Of a stretch of 64,000 nt of DNA, positions 54,290 to 64,000 are shown in pieces; the stretch's first letter is position 1; the number at the start of each line of letters is the position of its first letter. The notes below the pieces were generated by a model. That model ran no database searches. It was not told the origin of the DNA and saw only the letters and a program-made list of their open reading frames with translations. The DNA is taken from the NCBI GenBank assembly GCA_051294375.1, contig CM119267.1:1646268-1710267 (forward strand), written 5' to 3'. The translations under genes were made by a program, and so were the position numbers. Origin of the DNA: Paraspadella gotoi (lineage: Eukaryota > Chaetognatha).

Positions 54290-54447
54290 CTCTGCTCTCT
54301 CTCTTTCTTCTTCTCTCTTCTCCTCTTCTCTTCTCTCTCTCTCTCTTCTTCCTCTCTCTCTCTCATCATCTCATCTCTCTCTCTCTCTCATCTTTCTCTC
54401 TCTCTCTCTCTTATCTACTCTGCTACTCTCTCAGCTCATCTCTCTCA

Positions 54448-54485
<38 letters not shown>
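54056..54485 (+). repeat. (CT)n-rich tract
   Basis: CTCTCT with CATC, TCC and GCT interruptions. Confidence 0.95.
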
Positions 54486-54489
<4 letters not shown>

Positions 54490-54745
54490 CCCCTTGTACG
54501 TTTTCCCATTTCTGGAGACTTTCTTTTTCTGATGGAATACGGTAATGCTGTAAATAGAATCTCGCTGCTCCAACAAAATTTTTTATTTTACTAACGATAT
54601 CAATAAGAACGCGACAAAATATGAGAAACTATATCATTTTATTTCAATCTATCTTAATTTAAGTTTTGAATATTTTACTTTGACTATCTACTGTAAAAAA
54701 AAATTACAAAATAACAAATGCGGTTAATTCAGCATCATGAAGTCT
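54486..54745. other. AT-rich noncoding stretch
   Basis: No gene was seen. Confidence 0.6.
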
Positions 54746-55370
54746 NNNNNNNNNNNNNNNNNNNNNNNNNNNNNNNNNNNNNNNNNNNNNNNNNNNNNNN
54801 NNNNNNNNNNNNNNNNNNNNNNNNNNNNNNNNNNNNNNNNNNNNNNNNNNNNNNNNNNNNNNNNNNNNNNNNNNNNNNNNNNNNNNNNNNNNNNNNNNNN
54901 NNNNNNNNNNNNNNNNNNNNNNNNNNNNNNTGTAAGAATGACGTGTATTTAAATAAAATTTTGATCGTCGCCGTCGTCGTCGTCGTCTTTNNNNNNNNNN
55001 CGTGGTCGTCGTCGTCTTTCTCATCCTCTCATCCTCAGTTTTTGGAAAAAAACAACAACAACAACAAGAAAACAACAACAATTTTCTCACCGAAAAAAAA
55101 AANNNNNNNNNNNNNNNNNNNNNNNNNNNNNNNNNNNNNNNNNNNNNNNNNNNNNNNNNNNNNNNNNNNNNNNNNNNNNNNNNNNNNNNNNNNNNNNNNN
55201 NNNNNNNNNNNNNNNNNNNNNNNNNNNNNNNNNNNNNNNNNNNNNNNNNNNNNNNNNNNNNNNNNNNNNNNNNNNNNNNNNNNNNNNNNNNNNNNNNNNN
55301 NNNNNNNNNNNNNNNNNNNNNNNNNNNNNNNNNNNNNNNNNNNNNNNNNNNNNNNNNNNNNNNNNNNNNN
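54746..55370. other. three assembly gaps with short islands
   Basis: N at 54746-54930, 54991-55000 and 55103-55370. The islands hold a GTC run (54966-54990) and (AAC)n-rich DNA. Confidence 1.
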
Positions 55371-55553
55371 CGCTGCGGTAGTTAAAGTTTATTTGTTTGT
55401 TTTTTTCGTTTTTATTCTTCAGTTTTTCTTTATTTTCTTTATTTTTATTTTTATTTTTATGGATCAACTTCTCTTTCGTCAAGATTTTCAACGATGAGTG
55501 AGATTAGAGTCTTCAATGTTTCAATTGATGAATTTACTGTCTTTTTCTCTGTC

Positions 55554-55568
55554 TCTCTCTCTCTCTCA

Positions 55569-55599
<31 letters not shown>

Positions 55600-55630
55600 C
55601 CTTTCCCTCTCCCTCTCTCTCTCTCTCCTC
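55554..55630 (+). repeat. (CT)n tract
   Basis: CTCTCT with CCCTCTC interruptions, forming a polypyrimidine run toward GCTCTTCAG at 55656. Confidence 0.9.
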
Positions 55631-55930
55631 CTCCACTTTACCGCTTATTGCTCTTCAGGCTCCGACTCTCTGCCCGTCGCTCGTCAAGGCGTCTGGAGAA
55701 ATTCCGCGAAAATTGTTCTCAAAAAAAATCCTTAGAGAAGTCTAAGATTCAAACATGTCTTATAAAGAATATACTCTCTCATCTCAAACCTGCCTCCTTA
55801 CACTCAATACTCTACCATCTTTCTCTCTCTACCCATAACCACAGTACATCATCTCTACATAACTCCTCCTCTTCATTTGCAACACTCTCTTATCTTTCGT
55901 TTCCCTTCTTCATACTATCTCTCAATTTAT

Positions 55931-57585
55931 ATTAGTGCCCTGTTTTGCCCAAGGGTCGCATTCGAAAGCAATCCAACCGTGTCCAGTAATGCCTTATGGA
56001 TTACTATTGCTTTATGCCTCTGTTGATTTGTCAGCCCAAATGACCCCCCCTTACAAATCCTCCTTTTGGTACTAGGCCCAGAAGGAGCTATTTTTTGCCC
56101 AGAGCGGTTCTGTTCCCCTTTTCTTCCTTATCATTTGTCCTGCCCAGAGCGACAATATTTGTGACCAGCCTCGGATTAGTGCACAATCCACTTACACTCA
56201 ATTCGATAAATATGAATTTCTCTCCTGCGAAAACATTTATATTTAATACTAAATCAACATTGATGTATAAGGTGGTCTTCCACCACTGGAAATTGTTTTC
56301 CTGTGCGGTCTATTTCTGTCCAATAAGGAGTTCACTATAATCTCCAAATGCTTTGCCCATGTCCATCTCTTCCTTATTATGCGCGATCAATTTGAAGATA
56401 GGGATAGCTTCGCCTGTCGCTACTGTAATTTCCTCCAGCTACTTTCAATAATTAAAGTGGTTCAAACTCACAACTCTCCAAAACGCTCTTCAATGAAACT
56501 AACATCTTTTCTCAAATCTATTTCGCAGTTTCTTCTTCCAACAAACTAAACACGTTCATGTCTAAAACTATACAAGCCAGACGAAAGCAAAGGTCTATTT
56601 TTTATGCAATTAATAATTCTTAACTATTATACACTCTATAATATATCTACTAACTTTCTATTATCTCAACATACTTGTCTTTCCAGTCTATGTTCACTAT
56701 ATGCACCTCTCTGTTGGTGCTAGCAATTTATAATATCTTTTTTACCATGAGAATTAGTGAATATTGCAATAACTTGTCTATATAAATATCTATTATTATC
56801 TTATAAGAATTACTTTATAATCTTAATATCTAATTTTCTTCCAGGAGCCATTCAAAATGACTCAGAATGTTTCTTATTGATGCCTTTGGGAAAGTACTGT
56901 CTCTGGTGGTCTAACACATCCAAATGGAGTATGTTGATGCTGGGTATAAAAATATAAGCTTATTACAAATGTACCAAAATAGTTAAATTTGAACCGTTTT
57001 ATCAGGACCTTTGTCACTCCTGGAGACAATTATAGGAAAGATCCTTTTTCCAACATAATCTTTCCCAAACCGGACCACTTCTGTTAGAAGGAACAATAAC
57101 TCCGACTAAATATGCCCCATTTGCCTCCGCTCCCTTGGAGGAATAGTCTTGCCAATGGATTGCTTAGAAGGTAAAATCAATTACTGAGCATTAAGGAGTT
57201 ATGTACCCATTATTTTACAAAAATTTCTCTGGTTTTTTAAAGATTTTCTTTCTGTAATCTGACAGATGGATAAGCAATTCAAATATTCAAACCTGGAGAT
57301 TGCCTTCAGGGTTTTACTGCCCAACGCAAAGACTGGTTTCCCTGAATCATTTCCGCCTGTCTCCCGTAGGCTCCTTTAAAACATAAAACAAAACGCTAAC
57401 TCTATATCTGTATGTTTACCTTGTCCTAGAGGGACTCTTATTGAGAGGCTTAACCCTAACAACACCTATCTGGTATTCATTGCTTTTTGCCTGGCTATGA
57501 CCATCTAAACCGCATTCTCTTTTTTTAAAAATTATCACCTAAACTTTCTATTCTGTATGGAAACAATTGTTTGACTTCTAGATAT
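55931..57585. other. unique AT-rich stretch, mostly noncoding
   Basis: About 1.65 kb without simple repeats. Apart from the exon candidate at 56845, nothing is recognised. Mitochondrial insertion was considered and not supported. Confidence 0.4.
56845..56943 (+). CDS. possible internal exon (99 bp), unidentified
   Basis: Preceded by TTTTCTTCCAG and followed by GTATAA. Two bases complete a codon, then 32 codons read AIQNDSECFLLMPLGKYCLW and WSNTSKWSMLML. The composition is plausible for an extracellular or membrane-proximal segment, but no family was recognised. Confidence 0.25.
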
Positions 57586-58118
57586 NNNNNNNNNNNNNNN
57601 NNNNNNNNNNCTCTCTCTCTCTCTCTCTCTTCTTTGCACTTGCTCTCTTTTCGTTTCTCTCCCTCTATCTCTCATTTTCCCACCGTCATACTCTCTCTTT
57701 CTCCCTCTTTTTACCTCTCTCTCTCTCTCTCTCTAAGATAAACTAAGATAACTTTTATAATTATCTTCATATATTGCTCCTGTCTTTTCACTAACTTCAT
57801 CGATATTTTAAATCATTCTCTCCCGTTCTTTTCTTTTCTTTTCTTTTCTTTTCTTTTCTTTTCTCCTGGTTTCCTATTTTTATTTCCCATCTTCCTTTTC
57901 TTTTTGCTTTTTCTTCTAATCCTCTTATTCTCTTATTCCTACCTTTTTATCTTCTTTATCTTCTCCTCGCTACTATTATCCCCCCTCCCTCCTCCTCCTC
58001 CTCCTCCTCCTCCTCCTCATTCCAACTTGCAGAGAGAAGTAACGATATTGGTTAACCGGGTAATAAACTTTCGTTTAAGCGGCGAATGAGTTTTTCTCTG
58101 CTGATGGAGTAAGGCTGT
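57586..58118. repeat. 25-N gap, (CT)n, (TTTTC)n and (CTC)n
   Basis: N to 57610, CT runs to 57733, TTTTC run at 57828-57863, CTC run at 57985-58018. No gene was seen. Confidence 0.9.
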
Positions 58119-58385
58119 NNNNNNNNNNNNNNNNNNNNNNNNNNNNNNNNNNNNNNNNNNNNNNNNNNNNNNNNNNNNNNNNNNNNNNNNNNNNNNNNNN
58201 NNNNNNNNNNNNNNNNNNNNNNNNNNNNNNNNNNNNNNNNNNNNNNNNNNNNNNNNNNNNNNNNNNNNNNNNNNNNNNNNNNNNNNNNNNNNNNNNNNNN
58301 NNNNNNNNNNNNNNNNNNNNNNNNNNNNNNNNNNNNNNNNNNNNNNNNNNNNNNNNNNNNNNNNNNNNNNNNNNNNNNNNNNNNN
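58119..58385. other. assembly gap with duplicated flanks (267 N)
   Basis: The sequence before (CTGATGGAGTAAGGCTGT) and after (TGCTGATGGAGAAAGGCTGT) the gap is nearly the same. Confidence 1.
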
Positions 58386-58695
58386 TGCTGATGGAGAAAG
58401 GCTGTTGAAGGCTGGGGTAGGGCGGGATGAAGTTTTGGATGGAGGAGTTGAAGTATTTTTAGTTGGTTGGGCGCGATGGAAACAATTGATTGATTGATTG
58501 ATTAATTGATTGTTTGATTAATTAATTCCTCTTCCTCCCCTTTTTCTCCTCCTCCTACTCCTCCTCCTCCTCTTCCCTTTGCCGTTGCTATTTTGTTTTG
58601 AAATTCTCCACAAGATGCCGCCAGTTTTTAGCGTAACTGTTTGCTTAGGCTTTTTTGTTTCTGTGTCCGAGCATGAAATAGAACGAGAGAGAGAG
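58386..58695. other. noncoding with (TTGA)n and (CTC)n
   Basis: TTGA tetramers at about 58485-58530, CTC at 58533-58575, then a short GAGAG lead into the next gap. Confidence 0.8.
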
Positions 58696-58903
58696 NNNNN
58701 NNNNNNNNNNNNNNNNNNNNNNNNNNNNNNNNNNNNNNNNNNNNNNNNNNNNNNNNNNNNNNNNNNNNNNNNNNNNNNNNNNNNNNNNNNNNNNNNNNNN
58801 NNNNNNNNNNNNNNNNNNNNNNNNNNNNNNNNNNNNNNNNNNNNNNNNNNNNNNNNNNNNNNNNNNNNNNNNNNNNNNNNNNNNNNNNNNNNNNNNNNNN
58901 NNN
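58696..58903. other. assembly gap inside (GA)n (208 N)
   Basis: GAGAGAG on both sides. Confidence 1.
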
Positions 58904-58937
<34 letters not shown>

Positions 58938-58939
<2 letters not shown>

Positions 58940-59430
58940 AATGCCGGTTTATGATTAATGCTCAATTCTGGACGCGGTTGGCAAGGGGCACGGGCCAAGG
59001 TGCCAGGACAGAAGGGCTGAAATGGCCTCCGGGAAAAAGATGAATTGAAGGAGAAAAAAGAATTTGCTTTGAGAAACAGATGGGAATAGAAGGACGATGG
59101 GAATGGAACAGATGGAATTCCGATGGGTAGGGAAACAGACAGAACAGAGGGTGAGGGATAGATGAGTAAAAATCTGATGACTGACAGCAGTTGAGAAATA
59201 ATTGCAGATGGGAACAGATGAATGTGATTTTTCGAAGACAGATAAGTGAGGAAAATATCAGATTCAAACAGAATAAAAGGAGGAAAGGGATAATGAGCAG
59301 ACGGGAGCGGGATAGAGATGGAGAGGACTGAAGATGGAATGAGACGGTTCCACTTTGAACTCAAATCTGGAATTCTATTTGGCTTCGCAGAAAATAAAGA
59401 TTAGAATCAAGTCTCTAAAAGAAGGAGAGG
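58938..59430. other. purine-rich noncoding stretch
   Basis: ACAGATGGGAATAG-like words recur irregularly. The 239- and 101-residue minus frames are not convincing. Confidence 0.5.
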
Positions 59431-59779
59431 NNNNNNNNNNNNNNNNNNNNNNNNNNNNNNNNNNNNNNNNNNNNNNNNNNNNNNNNNNNNNNNNNNNNNN
59501 NNNNNNNNNNNNNNNNNNNNNNNNNNNNNNNNNNNNNNNNNNNNNNNNNNNNNNNNNNNNNNNNNNNNNNNNNNNNNNNNNNNNNNNNNNNNNNNNNNNN
59601 NNNNNNNNNNNNNNNNNNNNNNNNNNNNNNNNNNNNNNNNNNNNNNNNNNNNNNNNNNNNNNNNNNNNNNNNNNNNNNNNNNNNNNNNNNNNNNNNNNNN
59701 NNNNNNNNNNNNNNNNNNNNNNNNNNNNNNNNNNNNNNNNNNNNNNNNNNNNNNNNNNNNNNNNNNNNNNNNNNNNNNN
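59431..59779. other. assembly gap (349 N)
   Basis: Run of N. Confidence 1.
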
Positions 59780-59879
59780 TGCTCCAAGCCTAAACGAGTT
59801 TTAAAAACGTTTTGTTTAGTCAAAAACAATTGTTTTAATTTGTGTTATTTTAGATTTTTTCAAGTTAATTACCCCATCG

Positions 59880-60056
59880 CCTGACGAGTAATTAAACCAA
59901 TCAGCTGACGAGTATTTAAACGAATTGGATGACGAGTTATCCATTCAATCGTCTACGCGTAATTCAACCAATCAGATGACGCTTAATTCGACCAATCGAC
60001 TGTCGAATTATTCAACCAATCGTGACATCTTTGTTTCGTGGGCGGGAATATATATT
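59880..60056 (+). promoter_or_regulatory. promoter-like CCAAT array with GC box and TATA
   Basis: CCAATCAG at 59897 and 59968, CCAAT at 59992 and 60016, inverted ATTGG at 59924, several TGACGAG/TGACGC words beside them, then TGGGCGGG at 60039-60046 and TATATAT at 60049-60055. The last three CCAAT boxes are exactly 24 bp apart. The order CCAAT, GC box, TATA suits a plus-strand promoter. The transcript is not identified; downstream lie a purine tract, an E-box array and a gap. Confidence 0.5.
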
Positions 60057-60079
60057 TTTTTTTTTGGCGAACGTGATGC

Positions 60080-60270
60080 AGAAAAGATCAAATGAAAATT
60101 TGAATAAAGAGAAAGAAAAAAAAAGATATGGAAAAAAAGAAAAAAGAAAGATAGGGAAAGAAGAGAAAAAGAAAACAAAAAGAAAGACAAAGAATAGAGA
60201 AGAAAAAAAGGGAAAAAAAGAAAAAAAGAAAGAGAAATGAAAAAGAAGAAAGAAAAAGAAAAAAACTCGT
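60080..60270 (+). repeat. AAAGA/GAAAAA purine tract
   Basis: AAAGAAAAAG runs. The Phe/Leu-rich minus frames are artefacts. Confidence 0.9.
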
Positions 60271-60559
60271 TTCTTCGAATGCAAATAGAGTTGACATCAT
60301 AAAAAAAGAGAGCGACAGTGAATGGTGAGAGTTATGGTGAGAATTGTCGTTGTTGTTGTTGACGGGAAATTCGTTAAAGTTGGTGTATTGGAATTCGAAC
60401 GGAAAAAGAAAAAGAGAAGAAAGGAAAATAAGAAAAGAAAAGTGAAAGGAAAGGAGAAAAAAAAAAGAAAGACCTAATAGAGAGAAAAGAGAAAAATTCA
60501 CTTTAACTTCATTTCTGTGAAGTTGAAATTTTTTTTGGGATTCACTGATTTAATTTTCG

Positions 60560-60657
60560 TTAAGTCACGTGATCGGACGAGACGTGATTCAAAGTCACGT
60601 GATTTTAAGTTACATAATTCAAAGTCACGTGATTCAATGTCACGTTATTCAAAGTCA
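60560..60657. promoter_or_regulatory. tandem E-box array, 15-bp period
   Basis: CACGTG at 60566, 60596 and 60626, exactly 30 bp apart. Degenerate versions GACGTG (60581), TACATA (60611) and CACGTT (60641) lie at the intervening 15-bp steps. The unit is about CACGTGATTCAAAGT. The core context GTCACGTGAT fits basic helix-loop-helix-zipper factors (USF, MITF/TFE, Max type). Confidence 0.55.
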
Positions 60658-60675
60658 CCATATTTTTTTTTAACT

Positions 60676-60852
60676 TCACGGAAATAAAATCTTTTTCCCC
60701 CTCATCGCTTCCTCTCCGTCCCACTCTGCTCCCCCTTCGTCTCTTGTTCCGCATTGTCCTTCGATGTCCTCAGTGTCCCAGGAGACGGCAGAAAGGCGGT
60801 CAGGGGTCGGACTCGCCTGACATTTTCCCTTCACTGTTGGGAAATAGAAGTT
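60676..60852 (-). CDS. possible terminal exon, unidentified
   Basis: The minus frame runs from the gap edge to a stop at about 60676: FPTVKGKCQASPTPDRLSAV, SWDTEDIEGQCGTRDEGG, AEWDGEEAMRGKKILFP. It is hydrophilic and acidic. The plus strand also has a short open frame. No family was recognised. Confidence 0.2.
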   Translation of the reverse strand, partial: NFYFPTVKGKCQASPTPDRLSAVSWDTEDIEGQCGTRDEGGAEWDGEEAMRGKKILFP

Positions 60853-61417
60853 NNNNNNNNNNNNNNNNNNNNNNNNNNNNNNNNNNNNNNNNNNNNNNNN
60901 NNNNNNNNNNNNNNNNNNNNNNNNNNNNNNNNNNNNNNNNNNNNNNNNNNNNNNNNNNNNNNNNNNNNNNNNNNNNNNNNNNNNNNNNNNNNNNNNNNNN
61001 NNNNNNNNNNNNNNNNNNNNNNNNNNNNNNNNNNNNNNNNNNNNNNNNNNNNNNNNNNNNNNNNNNNNNNNNNNNNNNNNNNNNNNNNNNNNNNNNNNNN
61101 NNNNNNNNNNNNNNNNNNNNNNNNNNNNNNNNNNNNNNNNNNNNNNNNNNNNNNNNNNNNNNNNNNNNNNNNNNNNNNNNNNNNNNNNNNNNNNNNNNNN
61201 NNNNNNNNNNNNNNNNNNNNNNNNNNNNNNNNNNNNNNNNNNNNNNNNNNNNNNNNNNNNNNNNNNNNNNNNNNNNNNNNNNNNNNNNNNNNNNNNNNNN
61301 NNNNNNNNNNNNNNNNNNNNNNNNNNNNNNNNNNNNNNNNNNNNNNNNNNNNNNNNNNNNNNNNNNNNNNNNNNNNNNNNNNNNNNNNNNNNNNNNNNNN
61401 NNNNNNNNNNNNNNNNN
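60853..61417. other. assembly gap (565 N)
   Basis: Run of N, left through a poly-A tract. Confidence 1.
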
Positions 61418-61536
61418 AAAAAAAAAGAAAGAACTTTGGTCAAAGACTAAGATTCTTTCAATTGTCTTGTCACGTCAATTTTCCTGATGTCATCGCCGAC
61501 TATTGCAAGGACACCAACGACTATGACGACGACAAT

Positions 61537-61768
61537 NNNNNNNNNNNNNNNNNNNNNNNNNNNNNNNNNNNNNNNNNNNNNNNNNNNNNNNNNNNNNNNN
61601 NNNNNNNNNNNNNNNNNNNNNNNNNNNNNNNNNNNNNNNNNNNNNNNNNNNNNNNNNNNNNNNNNNNNNNNNNNNNNNNNNNNNNNNNNNNNNNNNNNNN
61701 NNNNNNNNNNNNNNNNNNNNNNNNNNNNNNNNNNNNNNNNNNNNNNNNNNNNNNNNNNNNNNNNNNNN
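61537..61768. other. assembly gap inside (GAC)n (232 N)
   Basis: GACGAC on both sides. Confidence 1.
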
Positions 61769-61821
61769 ACGACGACGAAAAGAAAATCCTCGATTTCGCT
61801 TTTGTTTTCCACCGACTTTTC

Positions 61822-61870
61822 GTCTCCATGGAAACCGCATGACGCCGGTAAGAAATCCAACGCCATCTTG
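61822..61870 (+). promoter_or_regulatory. X-box-like and YY1-like sites
   Basis: GTCTCCATGGAAAC (61822-61835) is a near-palindromic RFX X-box with two departures from consensus. CGCCATCTTG (61861-61870) matches the YY1 core. They lie 25 bp apart between two gaps. Confidence 0.25.
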
Positions 61871-61899
61871 GGAGGTGATTTAAAGCTCTCTCTCTCTCT

Positions 61900-62116
61900 N
61901 NNNNNNNNNNNNNNNNNNNNNNNNNNNNNNNNNNNNNNNNNNNNNNNNNNNNNNNNNNNNNNNNNNNNNNNNNNNNNNNNNNNNNNNNNNNNNNNNNNNN
62001 NNNNNNNNNNNNNNNNNNNNNNNNNNNNNNNNNNNNNNNNNNNNNNNNNNNNNNNNNNNNNNNNNNNNNNNNNNNNNNNNNNNNNNNNNNNNNNNNNNNN
62101 NNNNNNNNNNNNNNNN
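61900..62116. other. assembly gap inside (CT)n (217 N)
   Basis: CTCTCT before the gap and CTCG after it. Confidence 1.
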
Positions 62117-62420
62117 CTCGACTGACCCACCATACATGGCTTTGTCGCCGCTGACATCGCCGGGGGGGGAGGAGGGGCGTGGGGGGTAAGGAAGAGAATG
62201 GATGAGGGAAAGTGAGGGTATACGTCTCTTAAGGCATGGAAGAGGGGAGGAATAGTGAAAAGTTGACATGGTTGGGGAGGAATAGATGAAGAAATAAGCA
62301 TGGAAAGGCGCATGTAAAAGAATATGGAAAAGGAGATAAATGGGGAGAGACGAAATTGTCTCCTGATTTTTTTTTTCGTTGTTTTTGAAATAACTATCAG
62401 AATTATTAGAAATACTTTTA
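62117..62420. other. noncoding stretch
   Basis: G-rich purine words. The frames on the minus strand depend on the gap. No gene was recognised. Confidence 0.5.
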
Positions 62421-62438
62421 TTGATTGATTTTTGATTG

Positions 62439-62505
<67 letters not shown>

Positions 62506-62525
62506 CATTGATTGATTCATTCATT
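62421..62525 (+). repeat. (TTGA)n microsatellite, about 25 units
   Basis: TTGATTGA run with a few TTTT and TTCA changes. Confidence 0.98.
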
Positions 62526-62631
62526 CTGATTCATTTGCTATTACAATTTTTTTTCTTCAGATTTCCACTGATATGATCAGGTTTAAAAATGGAAAGATCG
62601 CTTAGTGGGCGGGAAAGTTCATCTTTCATTC

Positions 62632-62636
<5 letters not shown>

Positions 62637-62666
<30 letters not shown>

Positions 62667-62885
62667 NNNNNNNNNNNNNNNNNNNNNNNNNNNNNNNNNN
62701 NNNNNNNNNNNNNNNNNNNNNNNNNNNNNNNNNNNNNNNNNNNNNNNNNNNNNNNNNNNNNNNNNNNNNNNNNNNNNNNNNNNNNNNNNNNNNNNNNNNN
62801 NNNNNNNNNNNNNNNNNNNNNNNNNNNNNNNNNNNNNNNNNNNNNNNNNNNNNNNNNNNNNNNNNNNNNNNNNNNNNNNNNNNNN
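62637..62885 (+). repeat. (CT)n running into a 219-N gap
   Basis: CTCTCT from 62637 to 62666, then N to 62885. Confidence 0.95.
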
Positions 62886-63034
62886 GGATCAGAAACTTTT
62901 GATCAATGTTTATGCAGGATGATATTTGTGAACTGTCATCAGAAAACGTCAGTTATTTAGAAATGTGACCTAATTGAGTGAGTGTTGCTAATAAGGTATC
63001 GGCATTTATTTTATAAATTTACTAATTTTAATAA

Positions 63035-63127
<93 letters not shown>

Positions 63128-63128
63128 G
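63035..63128 (+). repeat. (AAAG)n microsatellite, about 23 units
   Basis: A pure AAAG run. The Lys/Glu frame over it is an artefact. Confidence 0.98.
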
Positions 63129-63195
63129 AGTGTATTTATGCATGGGTTTTTCTCTAAATGTTATAAAGTGAGGGGGTGAAAGGTCTCCCGGTGCA

Positions 63196-63272
63196 AGGAG
63201 GAGGGTAGGAGGAGGGGGAGGAAGAAGAGGAGGAGAAGGAGGAGAAGGAGGAGAGGGAGGAAGAGGAGGAGT
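63196..63272 (+). repeat. (GGA)n-rich tract
   Basis: GGAGGA with AAG interruptions. Confidence 0.95.
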
Positions 63273-63838
63273 ATCTCTAAGTGCCTGCGATTAGTAATTC
63301 CGTTTCTAGTCGAACCGAAGAGGGAGATCCGATCGTAAATCTAAACCCCCTTCCCACCTCAACCACCTTAATCCTCATACCACCCCCGATCTACGATTAC
63401 TCTCACCACTCCCGCCCCACATTTACAACTCTCGATTGACACCCCCGCCTCCGCACGGGACATTTTAGTGAACGAGGGTCAGGAGTGATAAAGAGAATTA
63501 AAAGATGAAAATGAGTTGAGCGATTTTTTTAAGCGGCGACGATTTTGTATAAATTTATCGTCGGGTAAAGTTCCGAGATAGATATCAAGATAGATATCGA
63601 AGCTGATTCTCTCTCTCGAGTCGTATAACCCAAAGGCAGGCCATGGCTCTTCCACTATAAAAAAAAGTTTATCACTAAATGTTATATCACTAAAATATAT
63701 CATTAAAAAGATGTCTTTTATTTATTACATACAATTTCGCCATTTTTTTCTCAAAACTCACGTCCAAGTTTCATCAACCGCAAACCTCATCCTTTTATGT
63801 GAAACAAATTGGGGAGAGAATTCATAAGGGAGTATCGC
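63273..63838. other. intergenic, no gene seen
   Basis: Mixed-composition DNA. The minus frame at 63479-63703 (74 residues) lacks motifs or splice signals. Confidence 0.5.
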
Positions 63839-64000
63839 TCGTCGTCGTCGTCGTCGTTGTCGTCGTCATCGTCGTCGTNNNNNNNNNNNNNNNNNNNNNN
63901 NNNNNNNNNNNNNNNNNNNNNNNNNNNNNNNNNNNNNNNNNNNNNNNNNNNNNNNNNNNNNNNNNNNNNNNNNNNNNNNNNNNNNNNNNNNNNNNNNNNN
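63839..64000 (+). repeat. (GTC)n running into a terminal gap
   Basis: GTC repeat to 63878, then N to the window end. Confidence 0.95.

Noticed and set aside
55931-57585. Insertion of mitochondrial DNA
   Set aside because: The C/T bias suggested it at first, but no mitochondrial protein or rRNA segment could be recognised.

Overview
This is an animal nuclear-genome window and it is poorly assembled. The only gene family I recognise with confidence is a concentrative nucleoside transporter (CNT, SLC28 family) split over at least eight GC-rich exons with GT..AG introns. Everything else is AT-rich noncoding DNA, a few isolated exon candidates, one BEL/Pao retrotransposon fragment, one probable TA-target MITE, and a very heavy load of simple repeats: (GA/CT)n, (GTC/GAC)n, (TTGA)n, (AAAG)n, (ATT)n and several minisatellites. 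Spliced genes, a CNT with the animal-type transmembrane core and a BEL/Pao element fit an invertebrate animal. I cannot name the clade from the sequence.

Assembly quality shapes what can be read. More than twenty runs of N occur, most inside (GA)n or (CT)n tracts. Four are exactly 25 N and two exactly 10 N. Several stretches (about 3.6-5.2 kb, 18-20.9 kb and above all 24-42 kb) carry scattered one-base insertions and deletions in exons, introns and satellites alike. That looks like uncorrected long-read gap filling. Open reading frames there are broken for reasons that may not be biological.

Layout. 0-3 kb: AT-rich, with two weak exon candidates and a small hairpin repeat. 3.1-3.3 kb: one convincing internal exon of unknown function, then a 1.5-kb satellite of about 17 copies of an 88-bp unit. 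5-10 kb: mostly noncoding with a few weak exon candidates. 10.4-11.6 kb: first copy of a dispersed 'tail' repeat. 11.8-16 kb: noncoding, with the MITE, a long (ATT)n tract, a minus-strand exon candidate and a pair of related ~190-bp repeats. 16.1-20.9 kb: CNT copy 1 (+), followed by a purine-rich tract, an acidic exon candidate and the tail repeat again (22.4-23.35 kb). 24.0-31.6 kb: CNT copy 2 (+) with its tail. 31.6-36.2 kb: a spacer without clear genes. 36.2-41.8 kb: CNT copy 3 (-) with its tail. Copies 2 and 3 therefore form an inverted pair, and they share variants that copy 1 lacks. 42-64 kb: microsatellites, gaps, a possible tail-anchored protein exon, the BEL/Pao fragment, and three clusters of transcription-factor motifs: nuclear-receptor half-sites at 50.5 kb, a CCAAT-box array with GC box and TATA at 59.9-60.05 kb, and a 15-bp-period E-box array at 60.56-60.66 kb.

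How the parts work together: the CNT would be a plasma-membrane cation-coupled nucleoside importer. No operon-like or pathway context is visible. The most useful points for a second look are the triplicated and probably mis-assembled CNT locus with its shared tail repeat, and the paired CCAAT and E-box arrays, which look like the promoter of a gene hidden in the adjoining gap. I found no previously undescribed multi-gene system.
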